A DNA stretch of 64,000 bases from Sarcophilus harrisii (taxonomy: Eukaryota; Chordata; Mammalia; Dasyuromorphia; Dasyuridae). The notes beneath the pieces were generated by a model that worked only from the letters and a program-made list of their open reading frames with translations, searched no databases and was not told the origin of the DNA. The stretch spans positions 6,693,275 to 6,757,274 of the forward strand of contig NC_045432.1 in the NCBI RefSeq assembly GCF_902635505.1, in the 5' to 3' direction. Both the position numbers and the translations under genes were made by a program. Positions 1 to 10,637 of this stretch are shown here, piece after piece (within the stretch, counting starts at the first letter, position 1; each line of letters opens with the position of its first letter).

Positions 1-213
1 ACAGCAAAATAACGGTTTGAACATGTATACTTATTTTATATTTAATTTATACTTTAACATATTTAACATGTATCGGTCAACCTGCCATCTGGGGGAGGGG
101 ATGGGGGGAAGGAGGGGAAAAGTTGGAACAAAAGGTCTTGCAATTGTCAATGCTGAAAAATTACCCATGCACATATCTTGTAAATAAAAAGCTACAATTT
201 TAAAAAATAGGGG
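1..213 (+). mobile_element. L1 LINE 3' end (tail type A), cut by window edge
   Basis: This is the end of an L1 3' untranslated region. It has the phrase CATCTGGGGGAGGGG, the AATTGTCAATGCTG block and a terminal TTGTAAATAAAAAGCTA before an A-rich end. The same tail follows a readable L1 ORF2 C-terminus at 6,389-7,216, which is why I assign it to L1. The start lies outside the window. Confidence 0.8.
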
Positions 214-500
214 AAAAAAGGCTTTTAGTGAGACAATTTGCTGAAAAGAAAAGAACTGTGGATTTAAAATCAGAAGGACTGAATGTGAATTTGAATTATT
301 TTTCTTTATTAGCTATATGACTGTAGGTACTTGGTGTTTTTGAAGCTGGTTTCCTCATCTATAAAATGGGATAGCAATCTTGTGTGCATGAAACATCCTG
401 TCATTGTATTCTCTGAATCGCAAGGTTGTTATGAGAAAACACTTTGGAAAAAATATAATAAGATAAATGGTAAAAAATAAAATAAAATAAAATAAAATTC
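214..500 (+). repeat. MIR-like SINE fragment plus (AAAAT)n
   Basis: Positions about 235-450 carry a decayed MIR/THER-type SINE on the plus strand, recognised by TTTCCTCATCTATAAAATGGG and the following GTTGTTATGAG block. It ends in a short AAAAT microsatellite at about 470-498. There is no coding signal. Confidence 0.5.
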
Positions 501-656
501 ATTGTCTAGAATTGAGTATCCTAAATAAATCTGGGAAATCTGGGAAATTTTTAGTTTTGTTTTTGTGGAGTCCTGAGCCTAAGAGGAAGTGAGACCTGTC
601 AGAGAAACAGGATTATGGCAATGCAAAGCAGAGGGGTGAAAGATGAGCCAAGTGGG

Positions 657-1320
657 TTGATGCAGCAGTGTCACTACTGGGTCTGTATTCCAAAAGGTCC
701 ATGAAAGAGGAAAAAGGACCCACACGTACAAAAATGTTTGTGGCAGCCCTTTTTGTGGTGGCAAGGAACTGAAAACTGAGTGGATGCCCACCAGTTAGGG
801 AAAGGCTGAATAACTTGTGGCATATGAATGTTATTGTTCTATAAGAAATGATCAACAGGATGATTTTAGAGAGGCCTGGAGAGACTTACACGAACTATGC
901 TAAGTGAAGTGAACAGAACCAAGAGAACATTTTACACAACAGTGAGATCAAGTTTAGATGACCAAATGCGATGGACTTGGCTCTTCTCAACAATGTAGTG
1001 ATTCAAGACGATTCTAATGGGATAGAAAATGCCAGGCTCATCCAGGAAGAGAACTAGGAGGACTGAATGTGGATCCAAGTCACCTTTTTTGTTTGTACGT
1101 TTGCACTTTCTTTTGGTTTTTTTCCCTATTGATCTGATTTTTCTTGTTCAACATGACAAACATGGCAATATATTTAAAAGGATTGTCCGTGTTTAATCAT
1201 ATCAGATTACTTGCTGTCGGGGAGGGGAGGAGGCAAAGGAGGGAGGGAAATAAATTTGGAACTCAAAACCTTATAAAAACGAATGTTGGAAACTAATCAA
1301 ACAAACGACCAAACCAAAGA
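657..1320 (+). mobile_element. Old L1 3' end (tail type B)
   Basis: A diverged L1 3' end. About 660-900 still resembles the C-terminal part of L1 ORF2, with a decayed version of the FVAALFVVARNWK segment seen better preserved at 6.5 kb, but the frame is broken. From about 1,080 it has the second marsupial tail type, with CCTATTGATCTGATTTTTCT, a GGGGAGGGGAGGAGG block and TTTGGAACTCAAAACCTT. It is more diverged than the tail-A copies and so probably older. Confidence 0.7.
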
Positions 1321-1661
1321 AATAAATGGGCCAAGGGAGACTTAGGAGGAGAAGGCCTGAGCATTCCAAAGGATGCACTTGGGAGTGACTGGGCCATTGC
1401 AAGAAGTAACAGGCTCTAAATCCCCCGAAAATGGCAGGCTTCCTGAGTGGGGTTCAGGAGAGCCAGCGAGTCACTGCACCCCTGAGGCTCTGGTTTTCTG
1501 TTTTTGCACATATCTGACCACAAACTACCTCTCCTGCTTTCTCTTACACTTCTCAGCTAAAGCAGGCAACTCTCTATCTCAGGCCCTGCCTCCAGAGTCT
1601 TGCTCAAACTGGTCCTTCTACCCACCCTAACTCCCTAAAATTCCTTCACTCCTCCCTTTAA

Positions 1662-1845
1662 GGCAACGGTTCTTGTTTGTGCTGGGAACCTGTGGACTCC
1701 TTCTCAGAATGAGCTTTGGAAATGCATAAACACAAAATACATCAGATCACCAAGGAAACAAACTATATTGAAACACAGTTCTCAAAATATTAAAAAAAAA
1801 AACAAGTTCATAAACCCCAAGTTAAGAACTTGGATTAAAACCTTT
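1662..1845. mobile_element. Possible degraded hAT-type element
   Basis: The ends contain ACGGTTCTTG and GTTAAGAACTTGG, resembling the inverted ends of the clearer hAT element at 57,771-57,972. The interior shares the 'ctttggaaatgcataaa' and 'aaacaaactatattgaaa' type phrases. No clear 8-bp target duplication can be seen, so this is only a suggestion. Confidence 0.3.
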
Positions 1846-2114
1846 GGGAGTTGAAATCCAGCCCAGAGCTCACAAGCCTTCATACATGCTTCCCCTCCTC
1901 CAGAAAAACCTCCCAGATTGACACCTATTCCCAAGATTTCTCCTTGTTGAAGGAGCACTTTTTTATGGTCTCTATCACATTCTTCCCTGGACTGTAGGCA
2001 CTGATGTACATGAATTTCCTACTCCCAACCCACCGAAAGCCCCCTGAGGACATGTCTGTTTTCTCTCCCCATCACTCACCTTACCCAGAGCAAACCCTCA
2101 GCAACAGGAACAGA

Positions 2115-2310
2115 GCCAGGAAGAGTCTTAGACCTCAGACTGGAGGGACCTTAAATCTCTGGGTTCAACTCCCTCATTTTACATGTAAGGAAACTGAAGG
2201 CCAGAAAAGGGAAGGGACTTGTCCAGGGTCACATGGGTAGGCAGTGACAGAGCCAGGATATGGATCCAACGCGTCTGGCTTCAAATCCACTGTTCTTTCT
2301 ACCATCCCAG
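2115..2310 (-). repeat. MIR/THER-type SINE
   Basis: Reads in reverse as a core SINE: ACTCCCTCATTTTACATG, GGAAACTGAAGGCC and GGGTCACATGGGTAGGCAG are the reverse complement of the usual 'GTGTGACCT... CTCAGTTTCCTCATCTGTAAAATG' segment. It is old and diverged. Confidence 0.6.
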
Positions 2311-2319
2311 AGGGAAGAA

Positions 2320-3668
2320 CATTTCAGGCCCCAGAATGTGGCAGCTGGAAAGGGCCTCACGGCTTCCTTAGCCCGGCTCCTAACTGGGAAGACAATCTCC
2401 AAGACCCACGGGTGTGTGATACACAGGCGTGGGCTAAACGGTGAGAGAAATCGGCTCGGGTACAGTGCTGGAGCTGAAATCATTTTCAATTAACGACTGA
2501 TGACTTTTGATTGCTGCCAGTTCAACAGAATGTGCCAGATATAGGAGGGTTCATGATGCCCCGAGTGCTGGAGTAGAAGGGTCACCTCTCTCATCTATGG
2601 AAGTTTGAGACTGGGGAGGGGCAGGGGGAGAAGGGGAGCTGGAAAATGGACCCGTCCAGGTTTGCTTTCTGAAGCAAGGGAGCGGTAGGTACAATGCCAG
2701 CGAGCAAAGCCCAGAGAAATAAGCAGGAAATCATAACCACAGAACAACAAGAATCACGAAACAACAATAACCATGACAGTCACCTTGCACTCCCTCATCA
2801 CTGCAAAGAAAGCTGTCCCTGAACCTTAGCCGGTGCGGGACTTCTAGGTGGCCATTTGGCTTGGCACCACGACTGGCACGAGTGCCCCCCACCCGTTATT
2901 TGGAGCAAGCGTCCCAGCCAGCCTCAGACTGCCCCAACCTTTCAAAGCCCCACATAGAAAAGAGCAGACACTAAGACGTTACCCTGGCTCCAGGCTGAGA
3001 GCACTGAGCAGCTCACTTCTCCTATAGTCCCAATACAGCTCTACAGCCCCGATATAGTGTCTCCGGGTAGCGCAGATACTCTCTTTCAGGAGACACAGGA
3101 CAGAGCTGGCGAGCAAGAGCTGCGTGGCCTTCTTCATTCTGGGAAAATGCAAGCCCCAAGTCCCAGGGAGATTATTCTCCCATAAAGTTCTCTTGATTCA
3201 CCCACAGCAGAGAAAACGGTTCTGAGATCAGGTCCCAGGATCCTCCAGGGGCAGGACCAGCAGCACCGAAGAGCCTGGAGCAAGCCTTTGCCAGGAAGAG
3301 CGGTTCCTAGAGGAGCTGAACTAGGAAAGGGAAAAAAGAGGCAGATACCTCAGTTGCCTGACTGCCTTACGCAAGCACACCGAACTGGAGCCAGAGGAGA
3401 GGAAGGAAGAGCTCATGGGAAAAGGCAGGAAAGAGAAGCACGGACCCCCCAGTGCTACCGCCAAGCCTCCCGTTCTCGCCTTTCCCCAGGACTTCCCGGG
3501 GCAAGCTCTGGGCTGCTGGACCGCCAGGCAGGGCAAGCTGGCAAAAGAGCACAGCTCGGAAAGGCCCCCCAGACCAAGAACGAGCTGGAGACGAACAGAA
3601 GGTGGCAAGTGACTGATAGCACTGATTTTGCCCATGTAGTGGCTGATGCTGTGAAGCAATCAATCTGT
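2320..3668. other. No recognisable gene or element
   Basis: Single-copy-looking sequence. A 127-codon open frame lies at 3,288-3,671 on the plus strand, but it has no recognisable domain, is rich in Arg/Gly/Gln and overlaps open frames on the other strand, so I do not call it a gene. Confidence 0.5.
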
Positions 3669-3685
3669 TAAATTCAGTCAAAACC

Positions 3686-4047
3686 CGATTCTTTTCAACA
3701 AGGAGCACTTGTGTCACCCACATCCAAAAAGAGAACAGTAGAGACAAAGTAGATCGAAGCATAGTATTTTTCTCTTTGGGGGGATGGTTGTTTGCTTGGT
3801 TTTTTTTTTTTCTTTTTCCTGTTTTTTTCCCTTTTGATCCGATTTTTCTTGTGTAGCCTGACAAATATGGCAACATGTTTAACCTGTGTCAGACTGTTTG
3901 CTGTCTGAGGGGGTGGGAAGGGAGAGAAGAGAAAAAATTTGGAACGCAAGATTTGCAGAGGTGAATGTTGAAAACTATCTTTGCATGTTTTCGGAGAAAT
4001 AAGATATTATTCCTCAAAAAATGGGCACACTAACAAAAATAAGTAAA
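3686..4047 (+). mobile_element. 5'-truncated L1 tail (type B) with target-site duplication
   Basis: A type-B L1 3' end, with CCCTTTTGATCCGATTTTTC, ACAAATATGG, and GAATGTTGAAAACTATCT. It is flanked by near-identical 17-bp direct repeats TAAATTCAGTCAAAACC (3,669-3,685) and TAAATTCAGTCAAAAGC (4,048-4,064), which I read as the target-site duplication of an L1-type insertion. Confidence 0.75.
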
Positions 4048-4474
4048 TAAATTCAGTCAAAAGCCAACCTCCCGGGGCAGCTAGGTGGTGTAGTGGCTAG
4101 AGCTCCAGCTCTGAAGTCAGGAGGACCTGAGTTCAAATCTTACCTCTGACATCTATCTTTCTAACAAAACACCCATTGTGACCCTGGGCAAGTCACTTAA
4201 CCCCGATCACCTCAGGAAAATAAAAAGTCAACCTCCCAAATTTGGAACGCAAGCTTTTGCAAAGGTGAATGTTGAAAACTATCTATGCATGTATATGGAG
4301 AAATGAAATACTATTCCAAAAAATGGGCACACTAACAAAAATTAGTAAATAAATTCGGTCAAAAGCCAACCTCCCAAATTTGGAACACGAGGTTTTGCAA
4401 GGGAGAATGTTGCAAACTATCTATGCGGAGGTTTTGAAAATAAAAAGGTTTTTAAAAAAAAAAGTCAACCTCCC
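3936..4474 (+). repeat. Tandem triplication of an L1 tail plus its flank
   Basis: Three units start with AAATTTGGAAC and end with CAACCTCCC: 3,936-4,073 (138 bp), 4,238-4,375 (138 bp) and 4,376-4,474 (99 bp). The first two also share a non-L1 stretch (GGGCACACTAACAAAAAT onward) that includes the L1 target site. The copies therefore arose by local duplication after the L1 landed. A SINE (4,074-4,222) later split units one and two. Confidence 0.75.
4074..4222 (+). mobile_element. Marsupial CORE-SINE with target-site duplication
   Basis: A complete tRNA-derived SINE: GGGGCAGCTAGGTGGTG head with A-box-like sequence, B-box-like GAGTTCAAATC, TGACCCTGGGCAAGTCAC and an A-rich tail. Target duplications AAAAGCCAACCTCCC (4,059-4,073) and AAAAGTCAACCTCCC (4,223-4,237) flank it. 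Confidence 0.85.
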
Positions 4475-4559
4475 AGCTGTAGAACTGAGGCAGGGGAGCC
4501 ATTGAAAAGTAACCGTGGTGTAAAAAAGGGAAAGAGCATCCTGCATTGAAATTAGGGTT

Positions 4560-4770
4560 CAAATAAAAGTCAAACAACAGACCATGCAGTAGACACTTTA
4601 ATAATAATAGGAGCTATTTCAGGAGAGGTATTATTATTACCCCCCATTTTATAATTGAGGACACTGAAGCGATCAGGTTTGCTCAGGGCCACACAGCTAG
4701 TAAATGTCTGAACTCAGGTCTTCCTGACTCCAGGCCCAGCGCTCCATCTCCGTGGCCTGTATCTCTTAGA
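4560..4770 (-). repeat. MIR/THER-type SINE
   Basis: Reverse orientation. Shows CCATTTTATAATTGAGGAC, GGGCCACACAGCTAGTAAAT and AACTCAGGTCTTCCTGACTC, the reverse complement of the conserved SINE core and tail. Confidence 0.7.
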
Positions 4771-4849
4771 TTCACTCTAACACAATATGGGGTTAATGAC
4801 TCTATATTTTCTTTCCTCCTAATAGAAAATATCAGAACACTTCCAACAT

Positions 4850-4955
4850 AAGTGATGCTCAGCAAGTCACTCCTCCTTCCTGGGCCTCAGTTTCCTGACC
4901 TGTAAAATGGCCTCAATCTGGCCTTTCAAATCTAGATCCATGATTCTATGAGAAC
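4850..4955 (+). repeat. MIR-type SINE fragment
   Basis: Forward fragment with GCAAGTCACTCCTCC, CCTCAGTTTCCTGACC and TGTAAAATGG followed by the ATTCTATGA end typical of these SINEs. Confidence 0.6.
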
Positions 4956-4984
4956 CACCGGGATAGCTGCTGTATGACTGAAGT

Positions 4985-5430
4985 GATTTGAGGCAACATC
5001 ATTTTATTTTCTTTTTAAACTCCTTAACAGCAATTTCTTTTTTCCAATTACATGTAAAGATAGTTTTCGATGTTAATTTTTGTAAGGTTTTGAGCTCCAA
5101 ATGTTTTTCTCTGTCTCTCCCTTCCCTCCCCCCCCCACCCAAGAGAGCAAGCAATCTGATACACATATACAACCATTTTAAACATATCTCCATATCAATC
5201 ATGTTCTGAGAGAAAATGCAAAACGAAAGGGGAAAACCACAAGAAAGAAAGAAAAACAAGCAGGCAACAAGAAAAAGGGGAGAATTCTCTGCTTTGATGC
5301 ACATTCAGTCTCCATAATTCTCTCTCTGGATAGTTCTTTCCACCCCAAGTCTAGTGGAATTGTTTTGAATCACTTCCCTGCTGAGAAGGGCTAATTCTAT
5401 CATAGCCGATCATCCCATCACTTTTTTAAA
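4985..5430 (-). mobile_element. L1 3' region, reverse orientation
   Basis: Reverse complement of a third variant of the marsupial L1 3' end: CATGTTCTGAGAGAAAATG, AAACGAAAGGGGAAAACCAC, and CATTCAGTCTCCATAATTC, followed by AATTGTTTTGAATCACTTCC. The order of blocks fits an L1 tail read backwards. It is old, and no target duplication is seen. Confidence 0.6.
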
Positions 5431-5479
5431 TGCTCATCGGGGAGGTGAGCGAGTAAAGATTGTTGCCAGGAAAGATCAT

Positions 5480-5720
5480 GTCTAAGTGTAGAGGAAAGAA
5501 GGATGTCAAGAAGACAACAAGTCAGAAGATATGTTTTCAGATCCTGGCTCTGCCACTCACTATTACTTAGAGCAACGGCAACTGATTTTCTCTTTGTGAC
5601 TCAGATTCCTCTTCTAGAAAATAAGAGGGTTCCACTCAGTGACCTCGGAGTCCTTTTCATCACTAAAGTCATGAACTCACAACGCTGTGATATTTTGGGG
5701 AGAAGAGCACGATCCAACAC
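5480..5720 (+). repeat. MIR-type SINE
   Basis: Diverged forward SINE with TCCTGGCTCTGCCACTCAC and GACTCAGATTCCTCTTCTAG (a mutated 'cctcagtttcctcatctg') and a trailing 'gaggtcccttc'-like end. Confidence 0.55.
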
Positions 5721-5833
5721 ACCAGTATCATAAAAGTCGCAATACTACCTAAATTAATCTATTTTGTGTCATTCCAACCAAACTACCAAAGGATTATGTT
5801 GGAAAGCTAGAAAAAAACAACAAAATGAATCTC

Positions 5834-6045
5834 TCTCTCTTTTTTTTAATTTTAATAGCCTATTATTTACAGGTTATATGTATGGGTAACTTTACAGCAT
5901 TGACAATTGCCAAACCTCTTGTTCCAATTTTTCACCTCTTACCCCCCCCCCACCCCCTCCCTAGATGGCAGGATGACCAGTAGATGTTAAATATATTAAA
6001 ATATAAATCAGATACACAATAAGTATATATGATCAGACCGTTATT
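5834..6045 (-). mobile_element. Short 5'-truncated L1 (tail type A) with perfect TSD
   Basis: Reverse complement of the type-A tail, starting in a T-rich run and TTAATAGCC and containing ACAGCATTGACAATTGCC and a C-rich block. Exact 13-bp direct repeats CAAAATGAATCTC lie at 5,821-5,833 and 6,046-6,058. This is a clean retrotransposition scar, with only about 210 bp of the element's 3' end copied. Confidence 0.85.
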
Positions 6046-6388
6046 CAAAATGAATCTCAAGGAACATGAAGGAAACCAAATGGGAAAGAAATGGAGAGGA
6101 AAGAGGCCTCCTTTCCAAGCATTTGCCTTCTTTTGTTTTGGCTGTGGCCTAGTTTTCTTTTTGTTTGATCTCCAGGTCTATGAACTGGTGGGTGATTGAC
6201 TGTGGGCTCTCTTGGAATCAGGCTGAGAATCCCCCAAGCAGACCTGGCTTTGAGTTGCTTGAGGACTTGGCCATAGAGCACCCTAAAATGTTGAGGTAAT
6301 GATAGCCCTGCAATTCCAATAGACTTGGGATGGAGAGTGCCATCCACGTTCAGAAAGAGAACTATGGAGATTAAATGTAGATCAAAGT

Positions 6389-7216
6389 TGCATTGTTGGT
6401 GGAGTTGTGAACGAATCCAACCATTCTGGAGAGTAGTTTGGAACTATGCTCAAAAAGTTATCAAACTGTGCATACCCTTTGATCCAGCAGTGTTACTACT
6501 GGGCTTATACCCCAAAGAGATCATAAAGAAGGGAAAGGGACCTGTATGTGCACGAATGTTTGTGGCAGCCCTGTTTGTGGTGGCCAGAAACTGGAAACTG
6601 AGTGGGTGCCCATCAGTTGGAGAATGGCTGAGTACATTGTGGTATATGAATATTATGGAATATTATTGTTCTGTAAGAAATGACCAACAGGATGATTTCA
6701 GAAAGGCCTGGAGAGACTTACACGAACTGATGCTGAGGGAAATGAGCAGGGCCAGGAGATCATTATCTACTTCAACAACAATACTATATGATGACCAGTT
6801 CTGATGGACCAGGCCATCCTCAGCAAGGAGATCAACCAAATCATTTCCAACGGAGCAGTAATGAACTGAACCAGCTACGCCCAGAGAAAGAACTCTGGGT
6901 GATGACTAAAAACCATGACATTGAATTCCCAATCCCTCTATTTTTGCCCACCTGCATTTCTGATTTCCTTCACAAGCTAATTGTACAATATTTCAGAGTC
7001 TGATTCTTTTTGTACAGCAGAATAACGGTTTGGTCATGTATACTTATTGTGTATCTAATTTATATTTTTATATATTTAACATCTACTGGTCATCCTGCCA
7101 TCTGGGGGAGGGGGTGGGGGGTAAGAGGGGAAAAATTGGAACAAGAGGTTTGGCAATTGTTAATGCTGTAAAGTTACCCATGCATATATCCTGTAAATAA
7201 AAGGCTATTAGAAAAA
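6389..7216 (+). mobile_element. 5'-truncated L1 with ORF2 C-terminus
   Basis: The open frame encodes the Cys/Trp-rich C-terminal end of L1 ORF2p: HCWWSCERIQPFWRVVW, then PFDPAVLLLGLYPKE, RMFVAALFVVARNWK and MEYYCSVRN. These match the order known from mammalian L1 (HCWWEC..., PFDPAIPLLGIYP, MFIAAL, MEYYAA). A type-A 3' UTR follows with CATCTGGGGGAGGGGG and TTGTAAATAAAAGGC. Flanking repeats AAATGTAGATCAAAGT (6,373-6,388) and AAATGTAAATCAAAGT (7,217-7,232) form a 16-bp target duplication with one mismatch. The reverse transcriptase and endonuclease parts are absent, so the copy is dead. Confidence 0.9.
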
Positions 7217-7230
7217 AATGTAAATCAAAG

Positions 7231-7966
7231 TGACAAGGGGAGCCCCAAAACTCTTTCTCTTCTCTCTCTGACTTTGGGGGGGAACGCTAAGATCTCCCCA
7301 GAGAGACCCACCCCAGGCAATCAAGAGAAAGTGATTCTATCTGGGTGGGACTGGTTGAGTCCAGGACCATTGAACTGGAGATTAGCCCAGAGACATTCAT
7401 TCAATTCCAAGATTTTCTGTTCTGATTCCAGCTCAGGCTGTACTCAGTTCCCATCAAGAACTGCCCCGAGCCTCTAGCCTAGTCTTCCATTATAAAAAGA
7501 GCCAACTTGGGGCTCGCTCCTTGTAGAGGACCTAACATGCCATGCCATGCCATGCCAAGGAACCTCTCTCTCCCTTTGGCATAGCAGCTCCCCTCTGTCC
7601 ACTGAAATGATATTCTCTTTCAGCGTTACTCTCTCTTTATCTCTTTCTCACCTATTTCCCTAACAAGACTTTACACTTCTCTGTTGGGATTTCTCTACTA
7701 GAAACTTTACTTCTCTGTTGGGACCTTGCCACCAAGGAGTTCAGCCTTTCTATTCATGCAGAGCAAAGGCTGACTTCCCAAAGCCAATAATAAACTTCTT
7801 TTTGCCAGTCTAGCTTTTCGGGTTCGTCAATTCCTTTACAAAGCACCTCTGCACTGCCAGAAGGGAGTTCCCACAACTCCCTGCCCTGTGCCAAATCCTA
7901 GGGGAATTTCGGGGAGCCAAACCTCTTCATTTGGTTCCCTGAACTCTGAACCTGCCACTAACCTCA
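7231..7966 (+). mobile_element. Solo LTR of an endogenous retrovirus (fossil)
   Basis: A 736-bp block beginning TG and ending CA. It has a TATA-like TATAAAAAGAGCC, a downstream GGGGCTCGCTCCTTG typical of an R start, and a polyadenylation signal in CCAATAATAAACTTC followed by a U5-like stretch. It interrupts an L1 tail at TCAAAG/TCAAAAG, consistent with a short retroviral target duplication. No internal retroviral genes are adjacent, so it is a solo LTR. The family is probably gamma/ERV1-like by layout only, and it is younger than the host L1 tail. Confidence 0.65.
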
Positions 7967-8116
7967 TCAAAAGCATGGTATTTTCACCTTTTTTGGGGGG
8001 GGGTTATTGTCTCTTTGCTTGGATTTTTTTTTCTCATGATTTTTTTCCCTTTTTGATCTGATTTTTCTTACATAGCATGATGAATATGGAAATATTTTTA
8101 GAGTTGCAGGTGTTTC

Positions 8117-8232
8117 AGCCCTGAAGTCAGGAGGACCTGAGTTCAAATTTGATCTCAGACACTTAATACTTCCTGGATGTGTGATCGTGGGCAAGTCACT
8201 TAAACCAATTGCCTCAGCCAAAAAAAAAAAAG
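8117..8232 (+). mobile_element. 5'-truncated CORE-SINE
   Basis: Contains CAGCCCTGAAGTCAGGAGG, GAGTTCAAATTTGATCTC, GGGCAAGTCACTTAAAC and an A-rich tail, inserted inside the right-hand piece of the split L1 tail. L1-like AGAATTG... sequence resumes directly after it. Confidence 0.75.
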
Positions 8233-8389
8233 AGAATTGAAAGTTTAACCTCTATCAGATTGCTTGTTGTCTGGGGGTGGGGAGGGAGAAAGAAAGAAAA
8301 AATGGAAAAACAAGGTTTTGCAAAGGTGAATGTCGAAAACTATCTTTGCATATGTTGGGGAAAATAAAATATTATTAATAAAATAAGTA

Positions 8390-10500
8390 AACATGACTAA
8401 GAAACTGCAAAAAAATTCTCACTCTGGTTACAGAGTCAGTGGCAGCCCCATCCTTGAAATCCTCAGAGAGCTCTCCTTCCCTTTCTCTGGGGGTGCCTAG
8501 GTCAGAAGTCTTACGACCCCACAAAGGGCCATGGATTGTTAGTTAACTTTTCCTGCTTATGTGGGACGGAGCCTTCACAGGGAGGTCTGGGGATGTGGGA
8601 TACTTGAGCTCTGCCAACAACCTTGAAGCCACTTTGGTCCCTTGGGAGCTTGAGCCCCTTATCCTTGATGGTTCTTTGAAGGCAGGGTGACACAATTGGG
8701 GGGAGAGCCGGCAAAGGAGCATCCCCATCCACGTGACCGGGCCACCTTGTGGGATCTGCTAACCAGATCTCATAGATGTGCCCCAAATTAAAATGGGTTT
8801 AAGAGAAACTAGTAAACCAAAGCAAGGTCAAGCTGTAATTATCAAAGCCTGGCGGAACACAGTGTCTACACAGTGTCCCGCTCTCCCTTCTGCCCCGTGA
8901 AAATGATACCTAATTGCCTCCAGAATGGCTCTTTGTGTAAGCAGTTGTTTCTCATGTGTGAAAAAGAAACAAATGTTGGGGAGGCTAAACAGGAGGAGAG
9001 GATATGATTGGCGGAAGCCCCTCTGCTGGGTGGCAAGGGCCTGCCGCCCGCGAGAATAAGAGATGCTGCAGCCTGAGCAAGACCTACAGAAGTCAGCAGG
9101 ACACGGAGCAGCGAGCTTCTCCCGGGTTTGTTCCGGGAAAGCTGTGTGGGAAGCCGAGGGACGGCTCTGCTACCTCCACAAGGACTCAGGGTTTCTCTGA
9201 AGCAGAGCCTGGGGAGGGGGGGGTCTGCCAGCTCAGCTTCCAGAGCAGCTGCCTAGTATTCACTTTGGAGAGGGTCAGCCCCAGAGCTGTCCACCAAAAG
9301 CTGCTCCGGCCTTTGCTACCTTCCTTTCCCTCTTTCCTTTTCTTCTTCCAGGTACTTGCCCTACTAGATTTCACCTTCATTGCTTTTTCTTCTTTCTTAC
9401 ACAAATATCTATACATTTGTTTTTTTTCCCTTCATTTCTAGCATCTTGTGGTATGTCTTCTCCCTCTGGAGCTCACTCTGAGGAAATTTCCATTTCCTCC
9501 AAAGGTGTCTGAGCTACAGTTTCTGCAATGTTTCTGGTTTTTTATGTCTAACATTAATATGGTTTTTACGTTTAACATTAATATGTTTTTTCCCCCAAAG
9601 GACATGGAAAAGTAAGAGCCGCTGGGTCTAAACTGCATTGGAGTCAAGCAAAAAAACGTAAGTTCAGTAAACTCTTGCCACTGCCAGAAAGCCTCAGACC
9701 CTAGGGAATAAAAGTGGCATTTCTGCCCCAGTGGGCCTGTGGAGTTTATCAAGAGGGTGGCGTTGCTAACAGGTCTGGTGCTGGTAGGAAAGTAAGTAAT
9801 GCATATGTGGGGCAGGCTGGGCACTAGATGGAAGGTGGCAAAAAGAATACTAAACCACTCTCCACCATGAGTTTTCTTGGCAGTTTATGGATTGGGGAAA
9901 AGGGAAAGGGCAGAGAAGCTAAACTGCTCTTGGAGAAATTGAACCAAAGTGGAGGGATTTGCTTAAAATGGTTCTGATGTTATTGGCGAACAGTCTAAGG
10001 GTTAGGGTTAGTTTGTGGTTTGCTATTATTCCTTACTAAGCCGTCTTGGCGCCCACCTTCTCCTTGCCACCTCCTTGCTGTTTTGGTTTGGTTTTTGGTT
10101 TTGCTTTTTGGTTTTCTTAGGGTGGGGGTTAGGGGTTTGGGGGGAGGGTGTAACCCTGTGTACTGAGTAGCTTTAAGAACTCACTTTGAGCCAGCAAGCT
10201 GATTTCATTGATGTGCCTTGTACACCTGAGACTGTTCTGGAAGTTTTCCACTTTGGGAATCTGCCCCCCCCCCCCCCCGCCCGTGTGAAAGTCCTGTACC
10301 CTGTGTTCCTGCTTCCTCTTGCTGGGCTGATTTTGGGAAGGGGGAGATCACATTCTAACTTGTGAGGCCCAAACGGAGCCAAGTCTGAGGCCGATCAATT
10401 TAAGACGATTTCAGCCAGGAAGATGTCATTCGGGAAGGGGGGGGGGGGGGCTTTCCTTGATATTCTTTAACTTTTTCTAATTTTTTCATTGTCATTTGAA
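8390..10500. other. No gene supported; possible 5' region of the TEX13-like gene
   Basis: No repeat or domain recognised. An open frame at 9,004-9,441 (145 codons) has no recognisable content. Poly-C (10,263-10,278) and poly-G (10,437-10,450) runs occur just upstream of the GC-rich gene. A non-coding first exon of that gene could lie here, but I cannot place one. Confidence 0.4.
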
Positions 10501-10514
10501 TTTTGAGTTTCTGC

Positions 10515-10516
10515 AG
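10515..10516 (+). other. Candidate splice acceptor before the TEX13-like reading frame
   Basis: A pyrimidine-rich stretch (TTTAACTTTTTCTAATTTTT and TTGAGTTTCTGCAG) ends in CAG at 10,514-10,516, exactly where the composition switches from AT-rich to very GC-rich. The sequence downstream would then be the last exon, with a short 5' UTR before the ATG at 10,638. Confidence 0.45.
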
Positions 10517-10637
10517 CCTCGGGGGTTGTCGCACCGGGGAGTCGGTGGGCACGGACCGAGCCACCGCTTTGGAGCGCAGGGAACTCCCCGGGATCGTCCT
10601 CACCGTGGAGGCTCCGGACCAAAACGCCGGCCCCGAG

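Larger units (their letters stand above)
6293..8385 (+). mobile_element. Old L1 tail (type B), split by later insertions
   Basis: The left piece (6,293-6,388) has CAATTCCAATAGACTTGGG and GAACTATGGAGATTAAATG and runs to GATCAAAG. The right piece resumes at 7,967 with TCAAAAGCATGGTATTTTCACC-type sequence and continues through GATCTGATTTTTCTTAC to the A-rich end near 8,385. Between them lie a tail-A L1 (6,389-7,216) and a solo LTR (7,231-7,966). A SINE (about 8,117-8,232) sits in the right piece. Confidence 0.75.

Noticed and set aside
3288-3671. 127-codon plus-strand frame
   Set aside because: No recognisable domain, overlapping frames on the other strand, no splice or promoter context.
6325-6804. 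159-codon frame as a host gene
   Set aside because: Most of it is the C-terminus of L1 ORF2 inside a truncated L1 with a target-site duplication.
9004-9441. 145-codon plus-strand frame before the TEX13-like gene
   Set aside because: No family match and a T-rich hydrophobic end. It could contain UTR but is not supported as coding.
9998-10013. Telomere-like TTAGGG units
   Set aside because: Only about two units; chance.
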